From Tritrichomonas musculus (taxonomy: Eukaryota; Parabasalia; Tritrichomonadida; Tritrichomonadidae): a stretch of 64,000 nt of DNA. Both the position numbers and the translations under genes were made by a program. This document shows positions 28,901-38,408 of this stretch, piece after piece; positions within the stretch are counted from its first letter, which is position 1, and the number at the start of each line of letters is the position of its first letter. Where the stretch lies: positions 2,108,001 to 2,172,000 of the forward strand of contig JAPFFF010000022.1 of NCBI GenBank assembly GCA_039105265.1, read 5' to 3'. The notes below the pieces were generated by a model. It saw only the letters and a program-made list of their open reading frames with translations. It ran no database searches and was not told the origin of the DNA.

Positions 28901-30449
28901 TTATTTGAAATTCAAAAAGAAGGTGAATATAAAAATACAAAATTCAAATTTGAAGACATTATTCATAAAAAGTATGATAAAGAAGGTGGTTATCAAGAAA
29001 ATGTTTATGAAATTCAAGATAAACTATCTGAAAAATTAGATGAAATCAAAGAAATTAAACCATTATTAGAAAAATATGAAAATGAAACAACAATTAAACC
29101 AAAATCAATTGAAGAATGGGAATCAACTTTTCCAGATAAAATTGACCCAGAACAATGGAAAAATTTGAGAAGAAATTTATTAAAAGAATTAGAAGCAATT
29201 CGTCAATATAAATTATTATCTTCAGAATATGAATCATTTACATTAGAAAATACAGATTCTGTTCAAGATATTGCAAAGAAAAATAAAGGTTTTGATTCAA
29301 TTGATTCAAAAATATTTCAAAAAGAAAAAGATGAATTAGCTAAAATTTGGGCATTCATTTCACCTTTAAAGTTAATTAATTCACAATACAAAGAAATTAT
29401 GGGTAAAAATTATCCTTTCAAAAGGTTATATGAAGATACAAATCATAATGTTTCTTTAGCTAGAGAAAAATTACAAAGAAAGGTTGACTTTTTGAAAGAA
29501 GTAAAACCATTACATGATGAATTATTAAATATTACAAAAGATAATATTTCTTATGATTATTTAATTGAAAACTATTTTCAAGATATTACACAAGATGATT
29601 TAGAAACAGAAATTTCAAAGAATAATGAAACAAAACAAAGAAATATTAAAGATATGGCACAAGGAGCTAAAGATTTTTTGAAAGGAAAAATTGACCAAGC
29701 TCAGAAAAAGAAAAGAGATGAAATGAATGAAATAAATAATTCAAATGCTTTAAGAAATTCTTATTCTGGAGGTGGTGCAATAATTCGACCTTTAATTGGA
29801 GGAGGTGGAGGTGGAAGTTTTAATAGAATTCAACCACCGAATCAATTGAATCAACAGAATCAATTGAATCAACAGAATCAACAACCACAGAATCAATTGA
29901 ATCAATTGAATCAAAATCAAATTCCACCTTTTCATTATGATAAATCAAATCCATTAAGTTTTCGAATTCAAAAATTGAATTATATGAAAATGATTGATGG
30001 ATTGAAAAATCAAGGTACTAATTCAGAAATTCAAACATATACACAAATAAATCCATTAATTTCAAATCCTCAACCAAAAATAACTCCGTTAACAATTAAT
30101 CCAGAACCTCAAATAACTCAACCTATTCAACCAACTCCTCAACCAATTCAACCAACTCCTCAACCAATTCAACCAATTCAACCAATTCAACCAACTCCTC
30201 AACCAACTCAACCAACTCCCTCAACCAACTCAACCTATTCAAACAAATACATTAAGTAAAAAAGAAATTGAAGGAATTTTAAAGAAAATGAAAATTCCAC
30301 TTCGTTATGCAATTCAATTATTTAATGCAAATATTTCAAAAGACCAATTAAAAAGTGCTGAATCAATTAAAAATATTATTTCAAATCTTAAGAAAAGTAA
30401 ATTTGTTCCTAAAAAAGCATTACGTTATAATTTATTGAATAAATTATAA
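25919..30449 (+). pseudogene. Giant helical-repeat protein region, segment B
   Basis: The main open frame gives more than 1,440 residues. It is also open upstream of 25919 into the AAATGG palindrome, so the true start is unclear. The sequence is a long series of Lys/Glu/Asn-rich helices with repeated patterns such as LLIEPYLEEYNKL and ENLRRKYSTVEDAIKH, like the giant protein at 19.6-25.1 kb. Near residue 1,285 a Gly-rich stretch (GGGGGGS) leads into Gln/Asn and PTPQPIQP repeats. The tract looks broken, with about one break. Its function is unknown; a structural or tegument role is possible. Confidence 0.55.
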
Positions 30450-30502
30450 ATTCAATAAAAAATTTTTTAAATCAATTTTTTATTTTTTATTAAAAAAAAG
30501 AG

Positions 30503-30571
30503 ATGTCATATTCAATGCCAGTCAAAAGAAAGAAAACAACAAGAAAACGTAAAACAACTCGTAGAAAATAA
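30503..30571 (+). CDS. 22-residue Lys/Arg-rich core-like peptide
   Basis: The complete frame starts MSYSMPVKRKKTTRK and ends TTRRK, followed by TAAAAA. Of 22 residues, 11 are Lys or Arg, with Thr between, much like a protamine or the small core peptide (mu/pX) of adenovirus. It lies among virion genes, in the same orientation, 41 bp before the next gene. DNA condensation inside the capsid is the natural inference. It is too short for routine gene finders. Confidence 0.55.
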   Translation: MSYSMPVKRKKTTRKRKTTRRK

Positions 30572-30611
30572 AAAAATAATCAATTTTTTATTCAATAAAT
30601 AAAAAAATTCA

Positions 30612-31382
30612 ATGTCAATATTAGATTATTTCAGTGTTGATTCAACTCCAAAAAAGTCAAATCCATATTCAATTGAAAATATAATGAATCCAACGGTTGA
30701 ACCAAAACCAAATTCATCAGTTCAAGTGAAAAGATATAAGAAGTCAAATCCATATTCAATTGAAAATATTTTGAATCCAACTGTTGAACCAAAACCAAAT
30801 TCATCAGTTAAAGTCAAAAGATATGATAATTCAAATCCATATTCAATTGAAAATATTTTGAATCCAACTGTTGAACCAAAACCAAATTCATCAGTTAAAG
30901 TCAAAAGATATGATAATTCAAATCCATATTCAATTGAAAATATTTTGAATCCAACTGTTGAACCAAAACCAAATTCATCAGTTAAAGTCAAAAGATATGA
31001 TAATTCAAATCCATATTCAATTGAAAATATTTTGAATCCAACTGTTGAACCAAAACCAAATTCATCAGTTAAAGTCAAAAGATATGATAATTCAAATCCA
31101 TATTCAATTGAAAATATTTTGAATCCAACTGTTGAACCAAAACCAAATTCATCAGTTAAAGTCAAAAGATATGATAATTCAAATCCATATTCAATTGAAA
31201 ATATTTTGAATCCAACTGTTGAACCAAAACCAAATTCATCAGTTAAAGTCAAAAGAATGATAATCAAATCCATATTCAATGAAAATATTTTGAATCCAAC
31301 TGTTGAACCAAAACCAAATTCATCAGTTAAATCAAAAAAATTAAAAATTCTTCACAAAAAGTTAAAAGCAAATCAGGAATGA
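30612..31382 (+). CDS. Repeat protein with eight 29-residue units
   Basis: The 256-residue frame is mostly eight copies of a unit beginning SNPYSIENILNPTVEPKPNS and continuing with SVKVKRYDN. The copies are nearly identical in DNA, so the array expanded recently. The unit is Pro/Asn/Lys-rich and probably extended, with a regular basic VKVKR step. The gene overlaps the next start by 4 bp. It could be a virion linker or DNA-binding tail protein. Confidence 0.55.
   Translation: MSILDYFSVDSTPKKSNPYSIENIMNPTVEPKPNSSVQVKRYKKSNPYSIENILNPTVEPKPNSSVKVKRYDNSNPYSIENILNPTVEPKPNSSVKVKRYDNSNPYSIENILNPTVEPKPNSSVKVKRYDNSNPYSIENILNPTVEPKPNSSVKVKRYDNSNPYSIENILNPTVEPKPNSSVKVKRYDNSNPYSIENILNPTVEPKPNSSVKVKRMIIKSIFNENILNPTVEPKPNSSVKSKKLKILHKKLKANQE
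30657..31345 (+). repeat. 87-bp tandem repeat array
   Basis: Units start at 30657, 30744, 30831, 30918, 31005, 31092 and 31179, with a last diverged unit from about 31265. The internal units are almost identical. The array also leaves a long frame open on the opposite strand, which is a by-product. Confidence 0.92.
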
Positions 31383-32152
31383 ATGAATTATCAAGAGTTT
31401 TGTTAGGAATGAATAGAGATATCAAATTCAGTAAAAAAGCTTCAACACCAAATGGAGCAGCAGAAATGGTTGCAAAACATAATTCAACAAAAGCTAAGAA
31501 ATGGCATTTGAATTTAATTAATCCAAATGGTCCAATTGATGCAAATAATTTCACAGATATTAATGGTGATGGAATACCTGATATCTTAATTTTGAATGAA
31601 AAAAATTCACCAGTTTATATCAATGGTTTCACTACAAAAATTAGTAATTCTATGAAAAAGAGAGACCAAATTGAATCTTCAAATGGAAATTCTGCTTATT
31701 CAAAATTCAAAAAGAAAGTATTTTCAGCTAAAAATACTGCATTAACAGAAATGGGATTGAATAATGCTGATAAAATTCAACAAATGGGATTATTAAATAA
31801 AGCAATGTCAGAAATTTGGCAAAATGAAATTATTCAAAAAGTTTATGATAAATTGAATTTAACAACTCAAAAAGATATTAATAAAGCTAAAAGAACACAA
31901 GCATATAAAAATGAATTGATGGCAACAGTTGATGAAAATATTGCACAACATCGTGATGATAGAACATATTATCATTCATTATTGACTCATGCAATGGTTG
32001 ATGCTCAGAATAATAGAACTCCAACAGAAAATAATTCAAATCCTTATGATATTCCAATAATTAATCCAATTACACCTCATATTGTAAATCATTCTGATTC
32101 TTTGAATAATGGTTTTCCAATAATTAATCCAATTACTCCTCATTATGTTTAA
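31379..32152 (+). CDS. 257-residue virion-type protein with DxNGDGxPD motif
   Basis: Residues about 60-80 read TDINGDGIPDILILN followed by PVYINGF, a calcium-loop-like pattern of the FG-GAP or dockerin kind. The rest is helical, and the tail has two near-identical PIINPITPH repeats. I do not recognise the family. It lies directly before the packaging ATPase, so it is likely a virion component. The stop reads TAAA. Confidence 0.5.
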   Translation: MNELSRVLLGMNRDIKFSKKASTPNGAAEMVAKHNSTKAKKWHLNLINPNGPIDANNFTDINGDGIPDILILNEKNSPVYINGFTTKISNSMKKRDQIESSNGNSAYSKFKKKVFSAKNTALTEMGLNNADKIQQMGLLNKAMSEIWQNEIIQKVYDKLNLTTQKDINKAKRTQAYKNELMATVDENIAQHRDDRTYYHSLLTHAMVDAQNNRTPTENNSNPYDIPIINPITPHIVNHSDSLNNGFPIINPITPHYV

Positions 32153-32180
32153 ATGATTTAACTTTTTTAAAAAAATTTAA

Positions 32181-33014
32181 ATGTCTTCAAAAAATAAGAA
32201 CCTTACAAAAATAAAACAAGAAATTAAAGATAAATTGAGAACTTCGAAGAAACATGTTGAAGGAGCTTTAATAAATGAAATACATCCAGATATTTTAATT
32301 AAATACAATTCTGTGAATGTTATTGTTGGTAAACAAAGTTTCGGAAAAACCGTTATTGCTTTAGAAGAAATTATTAAAATCAGTCAATTGAATACACATC
32401 ATTTATTAATTTATATTACTAAAAATGGTGATGAAAATGATAGAAGCTTTCAATCTTTGAAAGATTTATTGAAAATTCCTTATATAACTGTTTCTGAAGA
32501 AGATAGTGAAAGTTGTATTCAAGAATTAATTGATGCAAAGAATTTATATTATCAAGTGAAAAGAGAAGGATTAGAAGAATTAATGGATGACACTCAAAAA
32601 TATCAAATGTTTGATGTATTACATGTTGAAGATTTTGAAAGAAATTATTTACATTCAATTGTATTATTTGATGATATTAGTAATTCAAAATTATTTTCAA
32701 ACGAAGAAAACTTTTTCAGTCAACAAATTAAAAGATGTAGACATACAAATATTTCTTATTTCTTATTAATTCAAGGATGGAAAGGTATCAAACCATTTAT
32801 TAAAAATGAAATAACAACTTTAATGATTTTCCCTTGTTTCAATAAACAACAATTACATTATATTTTCAATCAATCTGCTTCAAATTTAAGTTGGGAAGAA
32901 TTCTATCAATTGTGTTTAGATATGGTTTCTTATCGTCAACAAAATAAAGATGCACATCCATTTTTAGTAGTTCAAATTACTGATGGTGGTGAAACTTTCT
33001 TAAGATTAGAATAA
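32181..33014 (+). CDS. A32-like genome-packaging ATPase, segment B
   Basis: The 277-residue protein has a P-loop GKQSFGKT (residues 50-57), a Walker B strand SIVLFDD (159-165) and a following strand SYFLLIQG that corresponds to TCIMAIQT of the segment A enzyme. The block HVEGALINEIHP before the P-loop matches EGALMKPLHP of segment A. It drives DNA packaging into capsids in this group of elements. It starts 29 bp after the previous gene. The frame looks whole. Confidence 0.85.
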   Translation: MSSKNKNLTKIKQEIKDKLRTSKKHVEGALINEIHPDILIKYNSVNVIVGKQSFGKTVIALEEIIKISQLNTHHLLIYITKNGDENDRSFQSLKDLLKIPYITVSEEDSESCIQELIDAKNLYYQVKREGLEELMDDTQKYQMFDVLHVEDFERNYLHSIVLFDDISNSKLFSNEENFFSQQIKRCRHTNISYFLLIQGWKGIKPFIKNEITTLMIFPCFNKQQLHYIFNQSASNLSWEEFYQLCLDMVSYRQQNKDAHPFLVVQITDGGETFLRLE

Positions 33015-33019
33015 ATTTT

Positions 33020-33463
33020 TCATTGTTCTCCATTCAAAACTGTAATAATTGAATTTATAGTTTCTTTAATTTGTTTTAATTCTTTTTTCATTTCTTCTTT
33101 AAATTCATTCAATTTATCTTTGATAGAATTTATTTCTTCTTTAACTTCTTTCAATTTATTTTGATAATATGATAAACCATCTTTGATAGAATTTATTTCA
33201 ATATCTTTATTTTTCAAATTATTTTTAAATTCATTCAATTCATCTTCATTTTCATTTTTATCTTTATCATCCCACTTTTTTAACATTAAAACACCTTTTA
33301 TTTTTGTAATTCTATATCCTTCAATGAAATACATTTTGTTTAATTTGTGAGTAGTCATTAAATTCATCTCTTCTTTATTTTTTGTATAGAATGAATTGAA
33401 TTCCTCTGGAGTATTAAAAACTTTTGAATAATTTTTAATTGGTTCAATAATTTTAATTTCCAT
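33020..33463 (-). CDS. 147-residue protein with globular head and coiled-coil tail
   Basis: Residues 1-65 (VFNTPEEFNSFYTKNKEEM, then TTHKLNKMYFIEGYRITKIKG) look like a small folded domain. Residues about 75-145 form a regular coiled coil with repeated KEEINSIKDKLNEF units. It is convergent with the ATPase gene, 5 bp apart. A DNA-binding or adaptor role is possible; the family is not recognised. Confidence 0.55.
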   Translation of the reverse strand: MEIKIIEPIKNYSKVFNTPEEFNSFYTKNKEEMNLMTTHKLNKMYFIEGYRITKIKGVLMLKKWDDKDKNENEDELNEFKNNLKNKDIEINSIKDGLSYYQNKLKEVKEEINSIKDKLNEFKEEMKKELKQIKETINSIITVLNGEQ

Positions 33464-33505
33464 TTAATAAAAAATAAAATATATTATTTTATTTTAAAAT
33501 AAAAA

Positions 33506-33652
33506 ATGTCATTAACTAATTTCTTATTAAGTAGTCTATTGATAATTGAATCATTGAATCTATTATTGAATTTAATAAAGACTTCAATATTTATACAAAA
33601 TGAAACAATACCTCCAATTGATAAAGAAATTGAAATGAAAATGTATTCTTAA
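33506..33652 (+). CDS. 48-residue single-span membrane peptide
   Basis: A complete short frame starts MSLTNFLLSSLLIIESLNLL and has one hydrophobic stretch over residues 4-32, followed by a short charged tail. It lies in the gap between two minus-strand genes, and its end overlaps the next gene by 4 bp. It may be a small virion or host-membrane protein, or chance. Confidence 0.35.
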   Translation: MSLTNFLLSSLLIIESLNLLLNLIKTSIFIQNETIPPIDKEIEMKMYS

Positions 33653-33915
33653 CCACCTTTTATCTGAAGACCTTTCAAATTTTCTTGAGGACTTCTTGAG
33701 TACCATTTATGAATATTATTACCAACATTTTCCATTGTTTGACCAAATTTTTGAAGTCCTTGACCCCATTTTGAATTTTTATTAGAAATTGATGAACCTA
33801 AATCTTCAACAACTGGTGCAACTTTTTTTGCAATAAATTGAGCAGCTGAATCAATTATTGGTAAAGCCGTTTTTGCAAATGAACTTAACATTTTAAAGAA
33901 ATGACCGAAACCCAT
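33649..33915 (-). CDS. 88-residue amphipathic protein, pVI-like
   Basis: Residues 1-45 (FGHFFKMLSSFAKTALPIID, then AAQFIAKKVAPVVEDLG) form amphipathic helices. The second half, WGQGLQKFGQTMENVGNNIH, continues them, and the C-terminus is LKGLQIKGG. Size and style recall the membrane-active cement proteins of adenovirus-like capsids. It lies divergent from the first major capsid gene, 56 bp apart. The comparison rests on style, not on a detected family match. Confidence 0.45.
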   Translation of the reverse strand: MGFGHFFKMLSSFAKTALPIIDSAAQFIAKKVAPVVEDLGSSISNKNSKWGQGLQKFGQTMENVGNNIHKWYSRSPQENLKGLQIKGG

Positions 33916-33971
33916 TTTTTTTAAGAGAGAAAAAAAATTTCTTTCTTTTTTTAATCTTTAATTAAAAAAAA

Positions 33972-35798
33972 ATGAGTTTTTCAAACGCTATCATAAAAAA
34001 TTTAAATAAAGAAGGTGATATATTAAATTATTTCAATAATACTTTAAGAAATTATATTTCAAAAAATGGAGGTGATAATACTTTTTCAATGATTACAGAA
34101 GATTTTCATGTTCAAGACCCACCAATGAATGTTGGTTTGAAAACAAAAATTAAATTAACAAATCCAACTCATTCAATTAGTCAAATTGAAAAAGGTTTTA
34201 TAAATATCACTTTAGATTTAATTTTATCATTGAATTATTTGCATTCAATCAAAGGAAAAATTAATGACCCAAATGAATTTTATCAAATATTTGTAGGTTT
34301 TAAGAATGCTGTTGAATTCTTTTCAGAAATTCGATTTTATATTGATGAACAATTAATTGATTATGCTCAAAATGATGCAATTAGAGAATCATTTGCTTAT
34401 AATTCAATTAGACCAAAAAATGTTAAGAAAAATTCAATAAATTCACATTCTTTATGGGAAGATGTTCAGAATTTTTCATCAAATGTTTGTGGAGTTTATG
34501 TTCCATTAGTTGAATTAATTAATTCAAAGAAAGTTAAAGTTCAATTAGAATTAATAATTCCATTTACTGACCAATTAGCAATTCATTCTTGGCAATTGTA
34601 TCCAAATAGAATTTTGGGAGAAATTGAAGAAGAAGTCAAAACGTCATTAGATGCTTTAGTTTGGTGTTTTGTTTCACCTAAGAATGTTTGTGAGAAAAAA
34701 AGAAAATTATGTTTAATTAATGATTGGGAAAATATGATTGAATTTCCTGATTTTATTCCATTTACTCAACATTTTACTCAAATTGGTAATTATGCAAAAA
34801 TTATTCGTTCAATTGAAGAAATTTCAAAACCACATCAATTAGAAGATGAATTGTCTTGGAATAAAAATTATGATAATTATATAACATCAAAATTAGGTCC
34901 ACTCAAATCTTCTGATGTAAAACAAAATTATTATAATTATTGGCAAGTTGGTTTTGCTAAATTAAATTGTGAAGGAGGTAGGATTCAAATAGCTCGTTCA
35001 AATTGTTGTGGTTTTGGATTGAAAAATGATGTTGAACAAAATTTAATGTCAACTTTTGAAGAACCTTTAATAATTCCAACTCAAGAAATTAAAAGAATTG
35101 TATTTGACCAAAGAGCTGAAAAAAATGGTTTTACTCATTTGGCAAAAACTTTACCTTTGAATAATGTTTCAAAGATTTCAATGATGTTTCCAAGACATTC
35201 AAATGATTGTACAGTTTTTCAAAATATAATGTATGAAAATTGTCAATTATTTGTTGGTCAAAGATTATATCCAGACACAATGTTTGAAACAACTTGGGAC
35301 GGTAGATTTTTAAATTATCAATTAATGTCAAATCAATTAGATGGACCAATTGAAGCAACAGATGAATTTATTAATTCAATTTGTTTACCATTGAATGATT
35401 CAAAAAGAATATTTTCAGAAACAAATGACCCAAATACTGATAAACCCCCTGCTGGAGATAGATTAAATACAATCACAGATAATACAAGTTTTCAAATGAA
35501 TTTTCAAATTGAAAGAGGAAATTGTGGTTATACTTTTGATGGTATTCAATCAAATGAAAATCCAATAATTATTCAATTTAAAGGACAACCAAGATTTCAA
35601 GGTGAAGATGATTCATATTATTATCCAGAAATCAAAGAAAAAGTTGACCACCAAAATGTTAAATTTGATATTGAAATAAATGAAGATATTCATCCACCTC
35701 CTCCAGAAATGTGGTTATCTCAAACAACTTATTGGGTTTGGTCAATTCAAGATGGTGTCAAATATTATCAATATGGAATTCCAAGTGGTTATAATTAA
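33972..35798 (+). CDS. Major capsid protein 1 (double jelly-roll type), segment B
   Basis: The 608-residue protein is a paralogue of the next gene. Shared blocks are GDILNYFNNTLR, QIEKGFINI, IFVGFKNAVEFFSEIRF, VCGVYVPL, RILGEIEEEVKTSLDALVW, MMFPRHSNDCTVFQNIMYE and, at the end, TYWVWSIQDGVKYY. The GFKxA block also occurs in the segment A capsid gene. Beta-rich sequence of this length in this position fits the Polinton major capsid protein. The frame looks whole. Confidence 0.75.
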   Translation: MSFSNAIIKNLNKEGDILNYFNNTLRNYISKNGGDNTFSMITEDFHVQDPPMNVGLKTKIKLTNPTHSISQIEKGFINITLDLILSLNYLHSIKGKINDPNEFYQIFVGFKNAVEFFSEIRFYIDEQLIDYAQNDAIRESFAYNSIRPKNVKKNSINSHSLWEDVQNFSSNVCGVYVPLVELINSKKVKVQLELIIPFTDQLAIHSWQLYPNRILGEIEEEVKTSLDALVWCFVSPKNVCEKKRKLCLINDWENMIEFPDFIPFTQHFTQIGNYAKIIRSIEEISKPHQLEDELSWNKNYDNYITSKLGPLKSSDVKQNYYNYWQVGFAKLNCEGGRIQIARSNCCGFGLKNDVEQNLMSTFEEPLIIPTQEIKRIVFDQRAEKNGFTHLAKTLPLNNVSKISMMFPRHSNDCTVFQNIMYENCQLFVGQRLYPDTMFETTWDGRFLNYQLMSNQLDGPIEATDEFINSICLPLNDSKRIFSETNDPNTDKPPAGDRLNTITDNTSFQMNFQIERGNCGYTFDGIQSNENPIIIQFKGQPRFQGEDDSYYYPEIKEKVDHQNVKFDIEINEDIHPPPPEMWLSQTTYWVWSIQDGVKYYQYGIPSGYN

Positions 35799-35854
35799 AA
35801 AAGGGTTTTTAAAAATAATTTTTTATTTTTTTTCTTCTATTTAAAAAAAATTAA

Positions 35855-37735
35855 ATGACATTCCAAAACGTTCAATTGAAAAATTCAGGTAATGATGAAG
35901 GTGATATTTTGAATTTCTTTGATAATGAATTACGTTCATTAGTTCAGAAAAATGGTGGAGACCATACATTTTCATTTGTTTGTGAAGAATTCAGAGATAA
36001 AGACCCTCCAATGGCTTTAGGTTTGAAAACAAAAATGAGATTAACTCATTCTGCTCATACAATTAGTCAAATTGAAAAAGGTTTTATTAATATGAAAATT
36101 GAATTTAGAGTTAAATTTGATAAACCAATTGAGGAAACTGCATTTGAGAAAGATTATAATGATTTAAATCAAATTTTCATTGGATTTAAAGATGCTGTTG
36201 AATTATTCTCTGAAATTAGATTTTTCATTGATGGTCAATTAGTTGATTATGCTCAAACTGAAGCAATTCGAGAATCTTATGCATACAATGTCATCAGACC
36301 AAGAGATGTAAAGAAATCTGCACCTCATGCACATAGTTTGTGGGAAGATGTTTCAAATTATATGCCAAATGTTTGTGGAGTTTATGTACCTTTATCAAAA
36401 TTCCAAGGAGGAAAATCCGTTAAAGTTCAATTTGAATTAGTTATTCCATTCACTGACCAATTAGTTTTACAAGCTTGGAGATTGTATCCAAATAGAATTT
36501 TGGGAGAAATTGAAGAAGAAGTTAAAACGTCATTAGAAGCTTTAGTTTGGTGTCAAGTTCCTCCAAAAGCAATTGCAGACGTTCAAAAATTCTGGGGATG
36601 TGATTTGACTGAAGAAGTCAAAAAGCAAGACGAAATAGAGGAACAAGCACTCAATGTTGATGGTGATGCTGATTACACAGAAAAAGACCCCACAAAAATT
36701 CCAACGGTTCATGATGCTCCTCCTTTTGTACCAATCACAACCAATTTCACTCAACTTGGAAATCCTTCTCAAATTGTTGTAAGTGTTAAAGATTCTAACG
36801 GTGTTGAAGATTTGAGAGATAGACCGTTAGATAAAGTTCTTGGTTCTGGTGATTTTTTAACAGATAAATTAACGGTTTGGTCTTGTGAAGAAAGAACGTT
36901 ATCAGTTGTTGCAAATTCAGGTCATATTTCAATGGCACGTACAAATTGTGCTGGTTTTGGTATCACACAAGAAGTAATTGAAGGTTTGATGTCATCTTTA
37001 GAAAATCCAATTATTATTCCTGCTCAAGAATTGACAAGACATATATTTGAAAATTCACCTTCAGCAAATGGTTTCTCAACTTTATCAAAATCAATTCCTT
37101 TACATAATGCTACAAATATTACAATGATGTTTCCAAGAAGTACGTTAGATTGTACAGTTTTTCAGAACATTATGTATGAAAAATGTCAATTATTTGTTAA
37201 TAAGAAATTGTATCCAGATATGGAATTTGAAGACACATTTGGAGGTAGATTTGTTCAATATCAATTGATGGCAAATGAATTAGATGGTCCAATTGAAGCA
37301 ACAGAAGAATATATGAGGTCAATTGATACACCTTTAAATGATGCTTTTCATAGATTCTATCAAGATGGTGAAGGAAATGGAGATTTGAAACCAAGAGGTC
37401 AAAGAAGAAGGTGGATTGGTACTGATAATACTAATTTTGGTATCAATTTTCAATTGGAAAGAGGGAATGCAGGTTATGTATTTGATGGAATTGATACAGG
37501 TACTCATTCAATTACTGTTCAATTCAAAGGAAGCCCAATTTATTCAAATGAATTAGATTCTTATTATAATCCAAGATTGGCATCAAACTTATGATGGTAA
37601 AAAATTGACTTGGGATTTGAAAAATCATCATCCACCTGCTCCAGAAATGTGGATTTGTTCAGATACCTATTGGACTTGGTCAATTCAAGATGGTGTCAAA
37701 TATTATCATTTAGGTATTCCAGAAGGATACAATTA
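35855..37735 (+). pseudogene. Major capsid protein 2 (double jelly-roll type), segment B
   Basis: This is a tandem paralogue of the preceding gene. It shares most conserved blocks (IEKGFINMKIEF, FIGFKDAVELFSEIRFFID, VCGVYVPL, MMFPRSTLDCTVFQNIMYE) and has an extra acidic insert near residues 245-290. The two copies are clearly diverged, so the duplication is old relative to the 87-bp repeats. The region looks broken, with about one break. Two capsid variants could build different parts of a shell, or one may be dispensable. Confidence 0.7.
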
Positions 37736-37772
37736 AAAAAAAAATTGAGTATTTTTTTATTGAATATTTAAA

Positions 37773-38378
37773 ATGACTAGACCAGTTGTCAATTTTACTC
37801 AACCAATTGAATATTATGAACCACCTACTAGAAAAACTTATTATCCAATTAGAGGTTGGAAAACGTTAGAAGAAATTCAAACTTTTTGGGGAAATAAAAT
37901 TGAATTATTTCATCCACATTTCAATCCTGAATTAATTGATTTTAAAGTCATCACAAATCTTGATGATTTAACTCCAGAAGAATTGAAAAAGTTAAATAAT
38001 TTAAGAGTATTAGTTGATTATTATAATAATAATTATCCTAAGAAAACTTTTCAATATGATTTGAATACTAAGAAATTTAAATTTAATTTTCCAAGTGCTT
38101 TTATTCAATCTAAACGTCAAAAATATGTTGTTTTTCAATATTGTAGAGCAACTTGTGATGGTTATATTGATGGAGAAACTGAAATTCATTGTGATTTTAT
38201 ACCAAGAGATGATTTTTGTGATGGATTGATTTGGTATGCAAATGTTGTTCCACCAGATGATAATAGAAAATATGAAATGATTAATACAAAAACTCATTTT
38301 CATATTTGGTTCACAAATGCAATTGGTCAAGTTATTTGTCCAGACAATTTTGTATTATTCTTGAAATTGATTTACTAA
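37773..38378 (+). CDS. Probable minor capsid (penton-type) protein, segment B
   Basis: The 201-residue protein has FNFPSAFIQSKRQKYVVFQY in the middle and ends IWFTNAIGQVICPDNFVLF plus LKLIY. The 327-residue protein at 17452 has matching FNFP and C-terminal beta-strand patterns. The gene sits directly after the capsid genes and before the fibre. I infer the single-jelly-roll vertex protein of this element. It has several Cys residues (YCRATCDG, EIHCDF). The frame looks whole and the stop reads TAAAA. Confidence 0.5.
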   Translation: MTRPVVNFTQPIEYYEPPTRKTYYPIRGWKTLEEIQTFWGNKIELFHPHFNPELIDFKVITNLDDLTPEELKKLNNLRVLVDYYNNNYPKKTFQYDLNTKKFKFNFPSAFIQSKRQKYVVFQYCRATCDGYIDGETEIHCDFIPRDDFCDGLIWYANVVPPDDNRKYEMINTKTHFHIWFTNAIGQVICPDNFVLFLKLIY

Positions 38379-38408
38379 AAAGAACATTTTTTTTATTTTT
38401 GTATTCAA

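Noticed and set aside
30722-31279. Long minus-strand frame across the 87-bp repeats
   Set aside because: It exists only because the repeat unit length is a multiple of three and lacks stops on the other strand. It has no start context of its own.
30657-31345. CRISPR-like array
   Set aside because: The repeats abut one another without unique spacers and lie inside an open coding frame. No cas-like gene is present.
33905-33915. IKGG at the end of the pVI-like peptide as a protease cleavage site
   Set aside because: The sequence is at the extreme C-terminus, so there is nothing after it to be cut off; noted only as a GG ending.
37741-37760. AAAATTGA as a mimivirus-type early promoter
   Set aside because: It occurs before the minor capsid gene at 37773, but not before the other segment B genes, and the word is frequent by chance at this base composition.
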